Under the pieces are notes generated by a model. It saw only the letters and a program-made list of their open reading frames with translations. It did not search any database and was not told where the DNA came from. A stretch of 64,000 nt of DNA from Microbacterium helvum (lineage in GTDB: Bacteria; Actinomycetota; Actinomycetes; Actinomycetales; Microbacteriaceae): the NCBI RefSeq assembly GCF_014779795.1, contig NZ_JACXZS010000008.1:1-64000 (forward strand), read 5' to 3'. Shown one piece after another: positions 38,901 through 47,124 of the stretch. Numbering within the stretch: position 1 is the stretch's first letter; every line of letters begins with the position of its first letter. The position numbers were made by a program, and so were the translations under genes.

Positions 38901-39894
38901 GGTGAACTTCCTGTGGAAGCCGGTCAACGACGCCGTGACGCCCGAGACCTCTCCGGCGCAGGTGGAGCTGTCCGACAACGGCAGCACCACCTGGAGCGAC
39001 GAGATCCCATGGGTGGGCTCGGCCTTCACACCGTCCGGTGTGTCGATCGACTACCCGGGATGGCGTCCGATCGCCGCGAGCGACATCGTCGCCGGTTCGA
39101 CCCCGACGCAGTACTACCTGCCCGGGACCACGACCGTGATGACGCCCGAGCAGCAGGCGCAGTTCGTCTTCAACGGACTGATCCTCGACCCGAGCGAGCT
39201 CGACTACTCGTGGCGCCTCAACACCGAGATCACGTTCACGGTGAACCCGACGCTCACCTTCTCGACCTCGTACCCGGCCGCGACGCCACAGTGCTTCGTC
39301 GCGCGCCACACCGAGGTGCAGGTCGAGAAGTCGGCGAGCGTCGAGCACACCGAGCCGGGCACCTCGTTCCGGTACACGCTGGACGTCGCCAACGTGAGCG
39401 ATGACGCGGCGGCCGAGGGCGTGGTCGTCACCGATGTCATCCCGGCCGACGTCAAGATCACCGCGGTCGACTGGACCGGCAAGGGCGACGCCGATGCGTT
39501 CCCGAACTGGCAGTCGTGTGAGGTGGCGGGTCAGGATGCCGGCGGCTACGGCGGAACGCTCACGTGTGAGCTGTTCGGCCCGCTGCAGCCGATCAACTCC
39601 GACAACGGCGGCGCGACCGTCGCTCCGCGGATCACCCTCGACGCGACGGTGAACCCGAAGTCGACGGCGAACACGATCACGAATGTGGCGGTGGTCGACT
39701 ACCACACGTTCGGCGACCCGGACGACCCGGGCCGTGACTCGGACGACGCCACCGTCCTGCTGTCGGCGCTCCCGGCGACGGGCGGAGGTGCGACCCTGCC
39801 GCTGATCATCCTCGGGCTGGTGGTGATGCTGACCGGCACCTCGGTGCTGCTGATGTCTCGCCGCCGCCGCGGAGAGCCCAAGCCGCAGCTCTGA
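29926..39894 (+). CDS. Giant LPXTG surface protein: VWA domain, SpaA-like and DUF11 repeats
   Basis: 3322 residues. A long basic start and signal peptide (ending ..SPALA near 58) precede a Thr/Pro/Glu-rich stalk to ~160 and SpaA/prealbumin-like beta domains. A von Willebrand A domain (about 410-610) has an intact MIDAS (DLSNS and LTDGTP). About six prealbumin-like repeats follow (KKVVVNDNGG-type starts, to ~1365), then some twelve DUF11-type repeats (xxKTxxxxxQxxDGxWxxxYxVTVTN). A cysteine-bracketed domain occupies ~2971-3123. The sortase signal LPATG is at residue 3282, then a hydrophobic helix and RRRR tail. It is probably a wall-anchored adhesin or pilus-like stalk; ligand unknown. The ATG at 29926 has GAAGGGG seven bases upstream; a TTG three bases earlier is less likely. 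It is a paralogue of the next gene at both ends. Confidence 0.9.
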   Translation: MSGYWGNDGSARTGIRRSLRAARERDRRLTMRHRWYAGGIATLLSGALIFAGMSPALANETPAPTPSPSATTESTDTGDAEKDAATPAPSDDEAVTPEPEKSEPAPEPEPEKSEPAPAPEQSEPAPVKTDEGESETDAATQKPQSRSLAAEAPIAPLAAGPDGGQPPYIYWRAVDQDGVLLGGTTFNVERRSGNNWVGDTSITDNGPGDLDPDLGEFLVKTVGSNAVTANSRYRVQLTDAPAGYNVTDDDARSINSNTNWTTYNFGDFTSTKVQPGTITIQKGGLRTGGQTVAGLQDAVFEVRTGTDAAPDMSAGGLIGSCTTAANGRCSISVPSGAQYWIVEKTAPTGWSSVSQFNVGNPAANTAYRFRTGTVAAGSDTSYPQVGTGNGATASGGFWADIKNNPAALQACGIRVGLLIDLSNSIDSGEFTQLKNAANGFVDALQGTPSSLAVWTFASQAPVGGASNSTLGLTSVSTAGGATTVKNKINGLTKPSESLGATNWDQGLWQVAGDAANKVDVLLMLTDGTPTVYGPNAEGPGNFSRFREVENAVFSANAVKNLGTRVVPVGIGVDGAEANIQAISGPAVNSDYYLVANYSALATFLQNLAKGQCESTINVTKMVIPNGGTVANATPTPGWGFGATSGNAVTPSNGTTNASGAISFKVSGLSAGSSTPVTITEEDRAGYTPAPQGGKNAVCKNDLDQPVTVTNVGALGFTANATGGRIVTCTVYNQAPNPKVDLKVEKKWVINGVPYDNGSQPIGSAQLTLDGAAKNFGTNYTYDVGTSVAIAETVTQLPPFCTNTSTGTGSHTMTSTPNPNVITITNTVTCTTQLKLTKKVVGGSADPTTWTLTGTGPQGSLPGPNAKSPTGLTNVTPGVIYTLAESGGDPRYTQEVVPGATPRPGSTGSWHCYVLNENGTRGDEYDGLNGGVTVQLGQHVECEAINRTASLVLRKHVVNDNGGDADPSDWDLKATPAPLTGLATPPAVEGADSTTAANTIQVRPDHTYTVSETGLTGYTKVKLQQLVGADWVDVEGWDVTVAPGATGVYQIVNDDIAPKLTLKKVVVNDNGGTTPDTAWTLSATTEDGPDLSGQTGVNGEVVAGEVYTLAESVIGGYDFKALSCTGYPNTTKGSPTLTLKPGDDVTCTFTNDDKPGTLRLLKVVDNSNGGDKVATDWNQHLTATLGATTLTFDHNVPRTVDAGTYTLAEIDQLAGYQLTNLVCSTGGTSLAAPTVTVPNGVEVVCTFTNSSQKPTLTLEKKVVNDGGGSATANQWTLTAKNEANSDTPINGTGTQVGGDPLLAAISGQVVAGRAYVLSESGPSGYSQDGAWSCVITGTQTAVALTDGAVKVPLAKDVTCRIVNNDTDATGSIAKTASTPVQQPDGTWSIDYTVTVTNSSATGSYAYKVNDTFLFGAGITVGTATVDNSGAPGSTLTAGWDGAAQPQLATGTVPAGAGNTHVFVIHVTGIAIADSVADGDAWKCETPEPGGFANRTDLFTRTGTTPAGTAYACKEPAFPTVTKTGTNPASQNPDGSFNVVYTVTVMNPDPTAVQAALTDAFPAAPAGWTLVDGVWNVAAVDAAPAPTAATFAPGNGTIWQGVLPPTASYAYTVSGKLLPSTDAVSIGDCAAQAGLKNKATVTSGQVVKDAEGCVTVVLPPVSVSKTDGTVTQLDGGDWQVDYTVTVTNSSLTTGTVYTLTDLPDLGVGFSVVSEGWQGAAPVANTPIEAGGSDEYVYRIVASFDPAAEDPELTCEPGEGGAFHNVATVVYPGGSKSDDGCGQPASPEVVKDSATIAQQGTDWLLGYTVTVTNPSAIPLWYSLSDTPAALPAGVSGAVWTAEGPADLDGGTFTAPATAFDGVGNTLVGTGTLPAGASHVFTITAQVTLSNDVKAADLVCGEEPGTGVWNTATVTNGVGGDEDDACDGIRLPKVGIEKSDAKVAQNVDGEWVLSYDVTVTNLDPTLSAAYALADTPQFDASFDVVPGSETWTQDGTPGIPAGVLAGGASTVWTYTVKATVDAEDFDPETALTCTTEGETPGGGFYNVATVTFPGGTASDDGCGVPTSPKVEKTGVAAVQDASTGEWTLAYKVKVYNPTSTPLQYVVHDTPQALPAGVTPVGIWAASIDSIGAGNVGTLGATWAADHTQPLGAGLLTQNSQNVYLVVLKVKIAASVPDSALDCEAQGKGLWNHTVITNGIGGNESGDCIPVVRAVTEQSKTVTSTSQGEDGTWTITYDIVVTNTSTEAPATYSVTDRLEFGGDIEVQDASWTGPGGTDVPFANAGDDWTADIATDATLAPKTDTTGTATYTVTVHATVPAEAWNGDTLGCYPDDEDPSGGFLNTAVITVAGEEYPVDDCSEPALPTIDKTATSATQNPDDPDSWTVTYQLTVNPSGFDTFYTLTDVPGFPSGITLGDGTAQRTTPAGDEPIDIEPGASFPDDPVALGANETQVWTVSWKATVTEPVPTNELECSEGPGYGYFNAAYLYVGDDQVDDGTACIPVKEAVYPTVAKTVTSSTQDPSTGQWTIVYNLTASLAAAGTPENPDGLSAKYSLQDVVEFGGGIQIDSATWSGEGQTDVAFDDSDWSASIANGKAITAGSTHTYTVTVKADVTAEAMNDGTTVCDEGGEGPSGGFLNTARLTSGGQTGVVHACAEPVFPTVEKTAGAYTQNGDGTQSISYVVTVTYPETDADPKPAEVGYVLTDAPTLPDGVDLVGDWTAEAADAVTPAVPASGASWNGEGEWTIVPAGTLTPDGPVHTYVVSAKVKVSGPPTTEQPRTCFEAQEGGYFVWNEAVIHSGEYVDRDDACQTVHFDDVGIEKTATNLPEEGSIDPGTVFDYELTVTNNGTRDAENVVVSDPLHERLEVTGLTLPAGWSNDNAPAFVDDDNTLSVRIPTLAVGASAKIVVQVTFLPPTTSATLPEVIGDDEPPAPPTPLDDILNEACVSADHDSDPTNDCDEVTTPTRDIAALVYTRCVADAPYLGWVVTKSESLKDEPVNFLWKPVNDAVTPETSPAQVELSDNGSTTWSDEIPWVGSAFTPSGVSIDYPGWRPIAASDIVAGSTPTQYYLPGTTTVMTPEQQAQFVFNGLILDPSELDYSWRLNTEITFTVNPTLTFSTSYPAATPQCFVARHTEVQVEKSASVEHTEPGTSFRYTLDVANVSDDAAAEGVVVTDVIPADVKITAVDWTGKGDADAFPNWQSCEVAGQDAGGYGGTLTCELFGPLQPINSDNGGATVAPRITLDATVNPKSTANTITNVAVVDYHTFGDPDDPGRDSDDATVLLSALPATGGGATLPLIILGLVVMLTGTSVLLMSRRRRGEPKPQL

Positions 39895-39912
39895 TCGCCT
39901 GAGGTCCCCGCG

Positions 39913-39946
39913 AGGGGGCGGGCCGTCCCGGACGGTCCGCCCCCTT
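39913..39946 (+). terminator. Terminator hairpin after the first giant gene
   Basis: A 13-bp GC-rich stem (GGGGGCGGGCCGT with ACGGTCCGCCCCC, one G-U pair) closed by a short loop, then TT, 18 bases after the stop codon. Confidence 0.75.
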
Positions 39947-39976
39947 GCGGCGTTTCGGCCGTTGCCGAGCCGTTAC

Positions 39977-40005
39977 TTGACGCGGCCGGGTCGGCGGCAT
40001 ACGTT
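39977..40005 (+). promoter_or_regulatory. Sigma-70-type promoter of the second giant surface protein
   Basis: TTGACG at 39977-39982, an ideal 17-base spacer and TACGTT at 40000-40005. The -35 hexamer is identical to that of the upstream paralogue. The leader is about 140 bases. Confidence 0.65.
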
Positions 40006-40150
40006 TAGCCCCGGGAACACGTCTCGGCGCGTGTTTGGGGAGAATGCCGAACCGCTTGGGGAAGCAGAAGCATTTCATCCACTCGCCGTTGCGTGATTGG
40101 GAGGGGCCTCATCTGGGGCGCCCTGTGTCGTAACGACCAAGGGTGAAGTG

Positions 40151-43100
40151 ATGTTCAGTCGTCGTACTTTCGTGCGCGCGTCCGGTAACGGAGACACGCG
40201 CCGTCGCATGCGTGAGCAGCGGACCGAGGAGCGCCGGCTCGCGCTCCAGCAGCGCTGGTATGTCGGAGGGGTCGCCGCCATCGTGTCGACGGCCCTCGTG
40301 TTCTCGGGGCTCTCCCCGGCGGTGGCAGAGGAGGCGCAGCCGGATCCGGCCGCGACGACCCAGGCCGCCGACACGACGACCGACACGTCGGAGACGGACT
40401 CGTCGACGACGGATTCGTCGAAGGATGCCGCCGACCCGGCGCCGTCCGAGACGGCAGCGGATCCTGCGCCCACCGAGGCCGCTCCCGATCCCGCGCCATC
40501 GCCGTCGGAGCCCGCGAAGGACACCAAGACGACGAAGACCGACACCGCGAAGACGGTGGCGCCGCTGGCGGCGCCTGAGATCCAGCCGCTCGCGTGTGCC
40601 CCGCTCTTCTACGGCTTTGAGATCGACGGCAACCGCGCCGTCGACTGCGCCGGCAACGACTGGGACAGTGTTCCGGATGCGACGACGAACGGTCACGGAC
40701 CCTACAAGACCGACAACGACAACAGTGACCCGTCGACCTGGTACGCGTCGGGCAGCCCCGCGCAGCACTCGACGATCCTGAACGGACAGGCCTGGTCGAC
40801 CACGGTCAACGGCGACCCGATCCTCTTCGCTGCGTGGGACCGCGCGAGCGGCACCGGATCGTCTGGCTTCATCATCGAGATCACGAAGGCACCGACCCGC
40901 TCCGGAGGCCAGGGCACCGTCCCGCAGCCGGACCGCTCGCAGGGCGGCACGGTGTTCTTCATGGACCAGAACGGCAACAACGGCACTGAGCTCCGCGGGG
41001 CGTGCACGTACGGGCCGATCAGCTACACCGGCGCCAACGCGAACCCGGATGACTACCCGGGCACCTGCATCACGAGCAACTTCCCCGCGAACAGCTTCAT
41101 GGGGGTCACCAACGTCGACGGCACGTTCGTCGAGGTCGGGCTGAACCTCGCGCTTCTCGCGAACGTCAAGCCCGGGTGCCCGCCGTCGATCGGCTCGTCG
41201 GTGTACATCCGCTCGTTCACGGGCAACAACAACCCCATCGGTGGCAACATCCAGGCGTGGGCAGGACCTCTCACCATCACCCCGCCGTCGACGTGTGTCC
41301 CGCTGACCGCGACCAAGACCGCGACGACGACGTTCGACCGTGACTGGGACTGGAAGATCGAGAAGACGGTCGACAAGAACGAGGCGAAGGCGAAGCCGAA
41401 GACGGGCGCAGACTTCAACTACACGGTGACGGTCACGCCCGAGGGCCCCCAGGACTCCGGCTGGAAGGTGTCGGGCACCATCACGGTGTCGAACGCCAAC
41501 CCGATCGCGGTGCCCGTCACGGGCGTGTCGGACTCGATCGGCGCGGGGTGTGTGGTCAACAACGGACAGCCTCTCCCGTCGGTTCCCGCCAACGGATCGG
41601 TGGGGATTCCGTACTCGTGCGCAGTCGGCTCGGGCGCGAGCGGGACGAACAAGGCCACCGTCACGTGGGACGGCAGCAAGATCCCGGCCGGCTCTGCGAC
41701 GACGCCCGGCGTCGACTATTCCTTCGTCACGCCCGCTCACGAGACCGACAAGACCGTGACGGTGTCTGACACCGCCGATGAGTTCGCCGCCAAGTACGGC
41801 ACTCCGGTCATCGTGTCGAAGCTCGACGGCCCGACTGTCTTCACATACTCGCGCCACCTCGGTTCCGAACTCGAAGCCGACACGTGTCAGCAGTACCCGA
41901 ACACGGCCTCGCTCGCCGCGACCAGCGATCAAGGCAAGCAGGACTCCAGCGTCTCGGTCAAGGTGTGCACCGGCGCCGACCTGACGGTCGACAAGAACGT
42001 CGTGCTGAGCCTCACGCGCACCTACGACTGGAGCATCGAGAAGAAGGTCGACGCGACGGTCAAGACCGTCGACCCCGAGACGGGCAAGGCGACCTTCGAC
42101 TACACGGTGATCGCGACCCCCGGGGCCGCGACCGACTCGCAGTGGGCGATGAGCGGTCAGATCACCGTCAGCAACCCCAACGACTGGGACGTCGTCGCCA
42201 CCTCGGTGACCGATGTACCGACGTTCCCGGGTGTCACGTGTGCGGTGACCGGCGGCACGGACGCGACCATCCCGGCGAACTCGTCGAAGGTGTTCGACTA
42301 CAGCTGCACGTTCCCGCAGAGCGGACCGTTCACGACCGGCATGAACACGGCCACCGTGAACTGGGACGACGACGCGGCGTACAGCCCGAGCTCGACGGCA
42401 TCCAAGACGGTCGAGATCTCGACGGACGGCTGGAACGTCACGCCCGTCAACGCGACCGTGCACGTCGTCGACGACAAGACCGACCCGGCCAACCCGGTCG
42501 AGCTCGGTACGGCCAACTGGGCCGACGGACCGAAGGAGTTCCACTACTCGCTGACGTTCGACGGCACTCCCGGCGCGTGCGTCGACTACAAGAACATCGC
42601 GAAGATCACTGAGACCGGTGACACCGACGACGTGACGGTGAGCGTCTGCGACTACCAGGACCTGGTGGTCACCAAGACCGCGGACCCGACGTTCGACCGC
42701 AGCTACTCGTTCCTGATCGACAAGACCGCGAAAGAGACGAAGCTCGTCATCGACCCTGACACCGGCAAGGCGACCGCGACCTACACGGTCACGGTGACCG
42801 ACGGCAAGGCGACCGACACGAACTTCGACGTCTCGGGCACGATCACCGTGACGAACCCGAACAACGTGGTGGTTCCGCTGACGGCGCTCACCGACAAGAT
42901 CGGCGCGACGGTGTGTGACATCGACTTCGGCGATGCCACCGCGACCGTGCCGGCGAACGGCCAGCTCGTCGTCCACTACCTCTGCGACAACCTGTCGGCG
43001 ACCGCCGACACGACGGGCACGAACACTGCCACGGCCACCTGGGACAAGACCGAGCTGCGCGGCACGAGCGGGACGGCCGTCGGGACGAAGGACTTCGACT

Positions 43101-46100
43101 TCGCCGACGCGGTCATCACCGACCTCAACGCCAAGACGGTGACCGTCACGGACCAGTTCACGAACCCGGCCGGACCGGTCGTCGAGCTCGGCACGCACAC
43201 CTGGACGGCCGAGGGCGCATCGCAGCCCTGGACGTACGAGCGTGAGCTGCAGGGCACGCTGGGCGCCTGCGTCACGGTCGACAACACCGCGACGATCAAA
43301 GAGACCGGCCAGGACGACGACGCGAGCGTCGAGCTCTGCGGCTACAAGGATCTGACGGTCGCCAAGACCGCGACCGGCTCGTTCGACCGCGACTACGGCT
43401 GGAGCATCGTCAAGGACGTCAACGCGAACGCCGTCACGGTGGCGCCGGGAACGTCGGCTGAGTTCAAGTACGACGTGACGGTCACGCCGACCGCCGCGCA
43501 GGACTCGAACTTCGCGATCGCCGGTGAGATCACGGTGACGAACGACAACAACGTCGACGTCACCATCACGCTCGACGACACGCTCGCAGGCTGCGTCGTC
43601 ACCGGGACCGACAACCTGACGATCCCGGCAGGCGACTCGCGGACGTTCCCGTACTCGTGCGACCTCGAAGGAACCACGGCGAGCGACTCGGTCGAGAACG
43701 TGGTCGACATCACGTGGTCGACCGAGACGCTGCCGAACACCTCGGGTGCGGCATCCACGTCCGCGACGGTGGACTTCGCGCAGGTGAACCCGGCGACGAC
43801 GGATGCCACGGCCACTGTGTCCGACACGGCACCGGAGTTCGGTGACGACGTCACGCTGAACGCGGTGGACGGCCCGAAGACGTTCGAGTACACGCGCACG
43901 CTGACCACTCCGGACGGCGTCTGCACGACGTACCCGAACACGGCGACGGTCGACCCGTCCGACGAGGCGTCGAAGTCCGACAGCGAGGACGTCGAGGTCT
44001 GCGCCCCGACGATCTCGAAGGAGATCGAGTCGTCGGTGCAGAGCGAGACCGACCCCGACCTGTGGGACGTCTCGTACCTGATCACGGTGACCCTCGCCGA
44101 CGGTGAGCGCACCTACGATCTGGGTGACGAGCCGGACTTCGCTCCGGGCGTCGAGATCCTCTCGGGTGACGCGCAGCGCATCCTGCCGGCACCGGCCGGC
44201 GCGCTGATCACCGACATCCCGTCGGACGGCGCCCCGTTCGTCACCGGAGTCTCGATCGGCGGTGAGGACGACTCCACGCACGTGTACCGCGTCACGTGGC
44301 ACGTCCGCATCCCGGCGCAGATCCCGGCCGGCGACCGCGTGTGCGAGGGCCCCGGGACCGGGTTCTACAACACCGGCATCCTGACGGTGGACCACGTCGT
44401 GCAGAACGACGACGCGTGCGGCCCGGTCGACGAGAAGGTGTACCCGACCGTCACCAAGACGGTCAGCGACATCTCGCGCGACCCCGACACCAAGGAATGG
44501 GAGATCACGTACGAGCTCAAGGTCACGCTGAGCGACGACGAGGCTGTCAACCCGAAGAAGCTGGCGTCGAAGTACAACCTGTCCGACACGCTCGACTACG
44601 GCGTCATCGACGTCGTGGACGCGTCGTGGAGCGGCCAGGGTGTGAGCGACCAGGCCTTCGATGAGGCCGGCGGTGTCTGGACGGCATCCATCGCGAACGG
44701 CAAGGCGATCCTCGCCGGGGCGACCCACACCTACACGGTGGTCGTCCACGCGACGCTGGATGCCGGTGACCTCACGCAGCACCAGGTCGGCTGCACCGTG
44801 GTGGGTGAGCAGCGCGGACTCGGATTCCTCAACAAGGCGACGCTCTCGTTCACCGAGCAGCTGCCGCCGGTGTCGGTCCAGGCCTGCACGCCGCCGGTGT
44901 ACCCGACGGTGACCAAGACCGCCGAGGGGACCACTGAGGACCCCGAGACCGGCCTGCAGCGGGTGTCGTACCTGGTGACCGTGACCGCTCCGGCGGCTCC
45001 GGCCGCAGGTCCCGTGACGAACGTGCTGTACACGCTCGTCGAGAAGCCCGACGCCCTGCCCGACCATGTCGAGCTGGACGGCGACTGGCACGCCGAGGCG
45101 GTCGGGGCTGACACCCCGAACCCGACTGAGGCGAGCTGGGACGGCACGGGCACGTGGCTGCTGAAGGGGATCGGCGCGTTCACCGCGCAGGACCGTATCG
45201 ACGGCAAGCTCACGCACACCTACCGGATCTGGGCCGACCTCAAGGTCACCGGCGTGCCGACGGCAGAGCTCGAGCCCTGCACCGAGGGCGACGACCAGGG
45301 CGTTCCGATCTGGAACACCGTGTCGCTCGTCTTCGGAGAGCAGTCGCAGGATGCGAGCGCGTGCGACGAGGTGAACTACGACGACGTCTCGATCGTCAAG
45401 ACCGCCTCGGGTCTTCCGGAGCAGGGTTCGGTCGAGCCGGGTGACTCGTTCGACTACACGCTGACCGTCACCAACAACGGCACGCGTGACGCCGAGGACG
45501 TGGTCGTCACCGACCCGGTCCCCGAGCGGCTGGAGGTCACCGGACTGACGCTGCCGGCGGGCTGGACGAACGACAACGACCCGGCGTACGTCGACGACGA
45601 CAACCAGCTCAGCGTGGGCGTGCCCACCCTGGGTGTGGGGGAGTCGGCCGACATCGTCGTGCACGTGACGTTCACGGCGACGCCGGTGCCTCCGGTCGAG
45701 CCCGGTGATGACACGGCTCAGCCGGCGACTCCGCTGGAGGAGCTGAGCAACACCGCGTGTGTGGCGGCCGAGCGCGACCAGGTCGAGGAGAACAACTGCT
45801 CGACCGTCGAGATCCCCGTGCGTGAGATCACCGCGATCGTGTGGACGCAGTGCGTGGCGGATGCCCCGTTCCTGCACTGGTCGATCAGCAAGTCGGCAGC
45901 GCTGACGGATGAGGACATCCACTTCCTGTGGACGCCCGACACCGCATCGGCGACGACCGACCCGGCTGAAGTCGCGATCACCCACGCGGGCGGCACGTCG
46001 ACCTGGACCGATATGGCGGCCTGGCCGGGCGCGGCGTTCACCCCCTCGGGCGTGAGCATCGACTACCCGGGCTGGCGTCCGATCGAACTGGGCGACATCG

Positions 46101-46900
46101 TGCCCGGCTCGAGCCCGACGCAGTACTACTACCCGGGCACGAGCGACATCATCCCGGCGGCGGACCAGGCGAACTACATCTTCAACGGCCTGATCCTCGA
46201 TGACAGCGAACTGGACTACGCGTGGCGCCTCGGCTCCACCGTGACGTTCTCGGTCAACCCGGAGCTGGTGTTCTCGACCGAGTACCCGGCCGCCACGCCG
46301 GACTGCCAGGTCGCGCGTCACTCCGACGTGCAGATCGAGAAGACGGCGAGTGTCGAGAAGACCGACCCGGGTGCCTCGTTCACCTACACGCTGGATGTCG
46401 CGAACGTGAGCGACGACTCGGCGGCCGACGGGGTCGTCGTCACCGACGCCATCCCGGCCGATCTGAAGATCACCGACGTGAGCTGGCCGGGCAAGGGCGA
46501 CGCCGAGGCGTTCCCGAGCTGGTCGTCCTGCGCGGTGGCCGGTCAGGACGGCTCGGGCTACGGCGGGACGCTGACCTGCACGCTCAACGGGCCGCTGCAG
46601 CCGCAGGGCGCGGAGGGCGTGTCGGTGGCACCGACGATCACACTGTCGGCGACGGTGAGCCCGACGTCGACGAGCAGCTCGATCACCAACATCGGTGTCG
46701 TGGACTACTACACGTTCGGCAACCCGAGTGACGCGGGGCGCGACGCGGACGACGCGATCGTGCTGCTGTCGGCACTGCCGGCCACGGGTGGCGAACCGTC
46801 GCCGCTGCTGGCGCTGCTGGGCCTGCTGGCTCTGCTCGCCGGAACGACGCTGTTCGTCGTGGCCCGCCGCCGCCGCGGAGAGTCCAAGCCCACTCTGTGA
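40151..46900 (+). CDS. Giant LPXTG surface protein with DUF11-type repeats
   Basis: 2249 residues. The signal region (ALQQRWYVGGVAAIVS..SPAVA) is clearly related to that of the gene upstream. A Thr/Pro/Asp stalk follows, then a cysteine-containing globular head of about 220 residues (PLFYGFEIDGNRAVDC onward, not recognised). Four ~210-residue repeats each open with a (T)KTxxxxFDRxYxWxIxK pattern and contain paired cysteines. Five DUF11-like repeats, a cysteine-bracketed domain (about 1901-2052), LPATG at residue 2209, a hydrophobic helix and an RRRR tail complete it. It has no VWA domain. The last ~700 residues align closely with those of the upstream gene. It is probably a second wall-anchored adhesin or stalk. 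The ATG at 40151 is preferred over an upstream in-frame start at 40097, since a GGGTGAAG site precedes it and the signal peptide fits. Confidence 0.9.
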   Translation: MFSRRTFVRASGNGDTRRRMREQRTEERRLALQQRWYVGGVAAIVSTALVFSGLSPAVAEEAQPDPAATTQAADTTTDTSETDSSTTDSSKDAADPAPSETAADPAPTEAAPDPAPSPSEPAKDTKTTKTDTAKTVAPLAAPEIQPLACAPLFYGFEIDGNRAVDCAGNDWDSVPDATTNGHGPYKTDNDNSDPSTWYASGSPAQHSTILNGQAWSTTVNGDPILFAAWDRASGTGSSGFIIEITKAPTRSGGQGTVPQPDRSQGGTVFFMDQNGNNGTELRGACTYGPISYTGANANPDDYPGTCITSNFPANSFMGVTNVDGTFVEVGLNLALLANVKPGCPPSIGSSVYIRSFTGNNNPIGGNIQAWAGPLTITPPSTCVPLTATKTATTTFDRDWDWKIEKTVDKNEAKAKPKTGADFNYTVTVTPEGPQDSGWKVSGTITVSNANPIAVPVTGVSDSIGAGCVVNNGQPLPSVPANGSVGIPYSCAVGSGASGTNKATVTWDGSKIPAGSATTPGVDYSFVTPAHETDKTVTVSDTADEFAAKYGTPVIVSKLDGPTVFTYSRHLGSELEADTCQQYPNTASLAATSDQGKQDSSVSVKVCTGADLTVDKNVVLSLTRTYDWSIEKKVDATVKTVDPETGKATFDYTVIATPGAATDSQWAMSGQITVSNPNDWDVVATSVTDVPTFPGVTCAVTGGTDATIPANSSKVFDYSCTFPQSGPFTTGMNTATVNWDDDAAYSPSSTASKTVEISTDGWNVTPVNATVHVVDDKTDPANPVELGTANWADGPKEFHYSLTFDGTPGACVDYKNIAKITETGDTDDVTVSVCDYQDLVVTKTADPTFDRSYSFLIDKTAKETKLVIDPDTGKATATYTVTVTDGKATDTNFDVSGTITVTNPNNVVVPLTALTDKIGATVCDIDFGDATATVPANGQLVVHYLCDNLSATADTTGTNTATATWDKTELRGTSGTAVGTKDFDFADAVITDLNAKTVTVTDQFTNPAGPVVELGTHTWTAEGASQPWTYERELQGTLGACVTVDNTATIKETGQDDDASVELCGYKDLTVAKTATGSFDRDYGWSIVKDVNANAVTVAPGTSAEFKYDVTVTPTAAQDSNFAIAGEITVTNDNNVDVTITLDDTLAGCVVTGTDNLTIPAGDSRTFPYSCDLEGTTASDSVENVVDITWSTETLPNTSGAASTSATVDFAQVNPATTDATATVSDTAPEFGDDVTLNAVDGPKTFEYTRTLTTPDGVCTTYPNTATVDPSDEASKSDSEDVEVCAPTISKEIESSVQSETDPDLWDVSYLITVTLADGERTYDLGDEPDFAPGVEILSGDAQRILPAPAGALITDIPSDGAPFVTGVSIGGEDDSTHVYRVTWHVRIPAQIPAGDRVCEGPGTGFYNTGILTVDHVVQNDDACGPVDEKVYPTVTKTVSDISRDPDTKEWEITYELKVTLSDDEAVNPKKLASKYNLSDTLDYGVIDVVDASWSGQGVSDQAFDEAGGVWTASIANGKAILAGATHTYTVVVHATLDAGDLTQHQVGCTVVGEQRGLGFLNKATLSFTEQLPPVSVQACTPPVYPTVTKTAEGTTEDPETGLQRVSYLVTVTAPAAPAAGPVTNVLYTLVEKPDALPDHVELDGDWHAEAVGADTPNPTEASWDGTGTWLLKGIGAFTAQDRIDGKLTHTYRIWADLKVTGVPTAELEPCTEGDDQGVPIWNTVSLVFGEQSQDASACDEVNYDDVSIVKTASGLPEQGSVEPGDSFDYTLTVTNNGTRDAEDVVVTDPVPERLEVTGLTLPAGWTNDNDPAYVDDDNQLSVGVPTLGVGESADIVVHVTFTATPVPPVEPGDDTAQPATPLEELSNTACVAAERDQVEENNCSTVEIPVREITAIVWTQCVADAPFLHWSISKSAALTDEDIHFLWTPDTASATTDPAEVAITHAGGTSTWTDMAAWPGAAFTPSGVSIDYPGWRPIELGDIVPGSSPTQYYYPGTSDIIPAADQANYIFNGLILDDSELDYAWRLGSTVTFSVNPELVFSTEYPAATPDCQVARHSDVQIEKTASVEKTDPGASFTYTLDVANVSDDSAADGVVVTDAIPADLKITDVSWPGKGDAEAFPSWSSCAVAGQDGSGYGGTLTCTLNGPLQPQGAEGVSVAPTITLSATVSPTSTSSSITNIGVVDYYTFGNPSDAGRDADDAIVLLSALPATGGEPSPLLALLGLLALLAGTTLFVVARRRRGESKPTL

Positions 46901-46910
46901 GCGTGAGAGG

Positions 46911-46935
46911 GGGCGGGCTGCCCCAAGGCCCGCCC
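46911..46935 (+). terminator. Terminator hairpin after the second giant gene
   Basis: GGGCGGGC, a 9-base loop and GCCCGCCC give a perfect 8-bp stem ten bases after the stop, followed by TCTCC. Confidence 0.65.
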
Positions 46936-46977
46936 TCTCCCACCCCACCTCCGTCATCGGTGCACCGACGGAGGTCC

Positions 46978-47010
46978 GAGCCCCTCTGCCACCCCGACGG
47001 CGAGGGGCTC
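46978..47010. repeat. Inverted repeat (9-bp arms)
   Basis: GAGCCCCTC and GAGGGGCTC flank 15 bases. It is a further hairpin behind the terminator and may act as a reverse or back-up terminator. No gene lies between 46901 and 47324. Confidence 0.4.
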
Positions 47011-47048
47011 GGTCGCGTCTGCCAGCGGGTCTCTGAGTCTTGTGAAGG

Positions 47049-47074
47049 GTGGATGCCGGGCGCCCGGCATCCAC
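47049..47074. repeat. Perfect 26-base palindrome with GGATGCC core
   Basis: Two 13-base arms (GTGGATGCCGGGC and its complement) with no spacer. One of four inverted repeats in this part of the window built on GGATGCC/GGCATCC. Confidence 0.6.
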
Positions 47075-47112
47075 ATTCTCCACAGCGATTCGCGCGACCG
47101 GCTCGGGCACGA

Positions 47113-47118
47113 TAGCCT
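47113..47118 (+). promoter_or_regulatory. Candidate -10 box for the LAVTG surface protein
   Basis: TAGCCT with a weak -35 candidate TTCGCG at 47089-47094 (18-base spacer). It would give a leader of about 200 bases. Confidence 0.35.
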
Positions 47119-47124
47119 GCTCGA

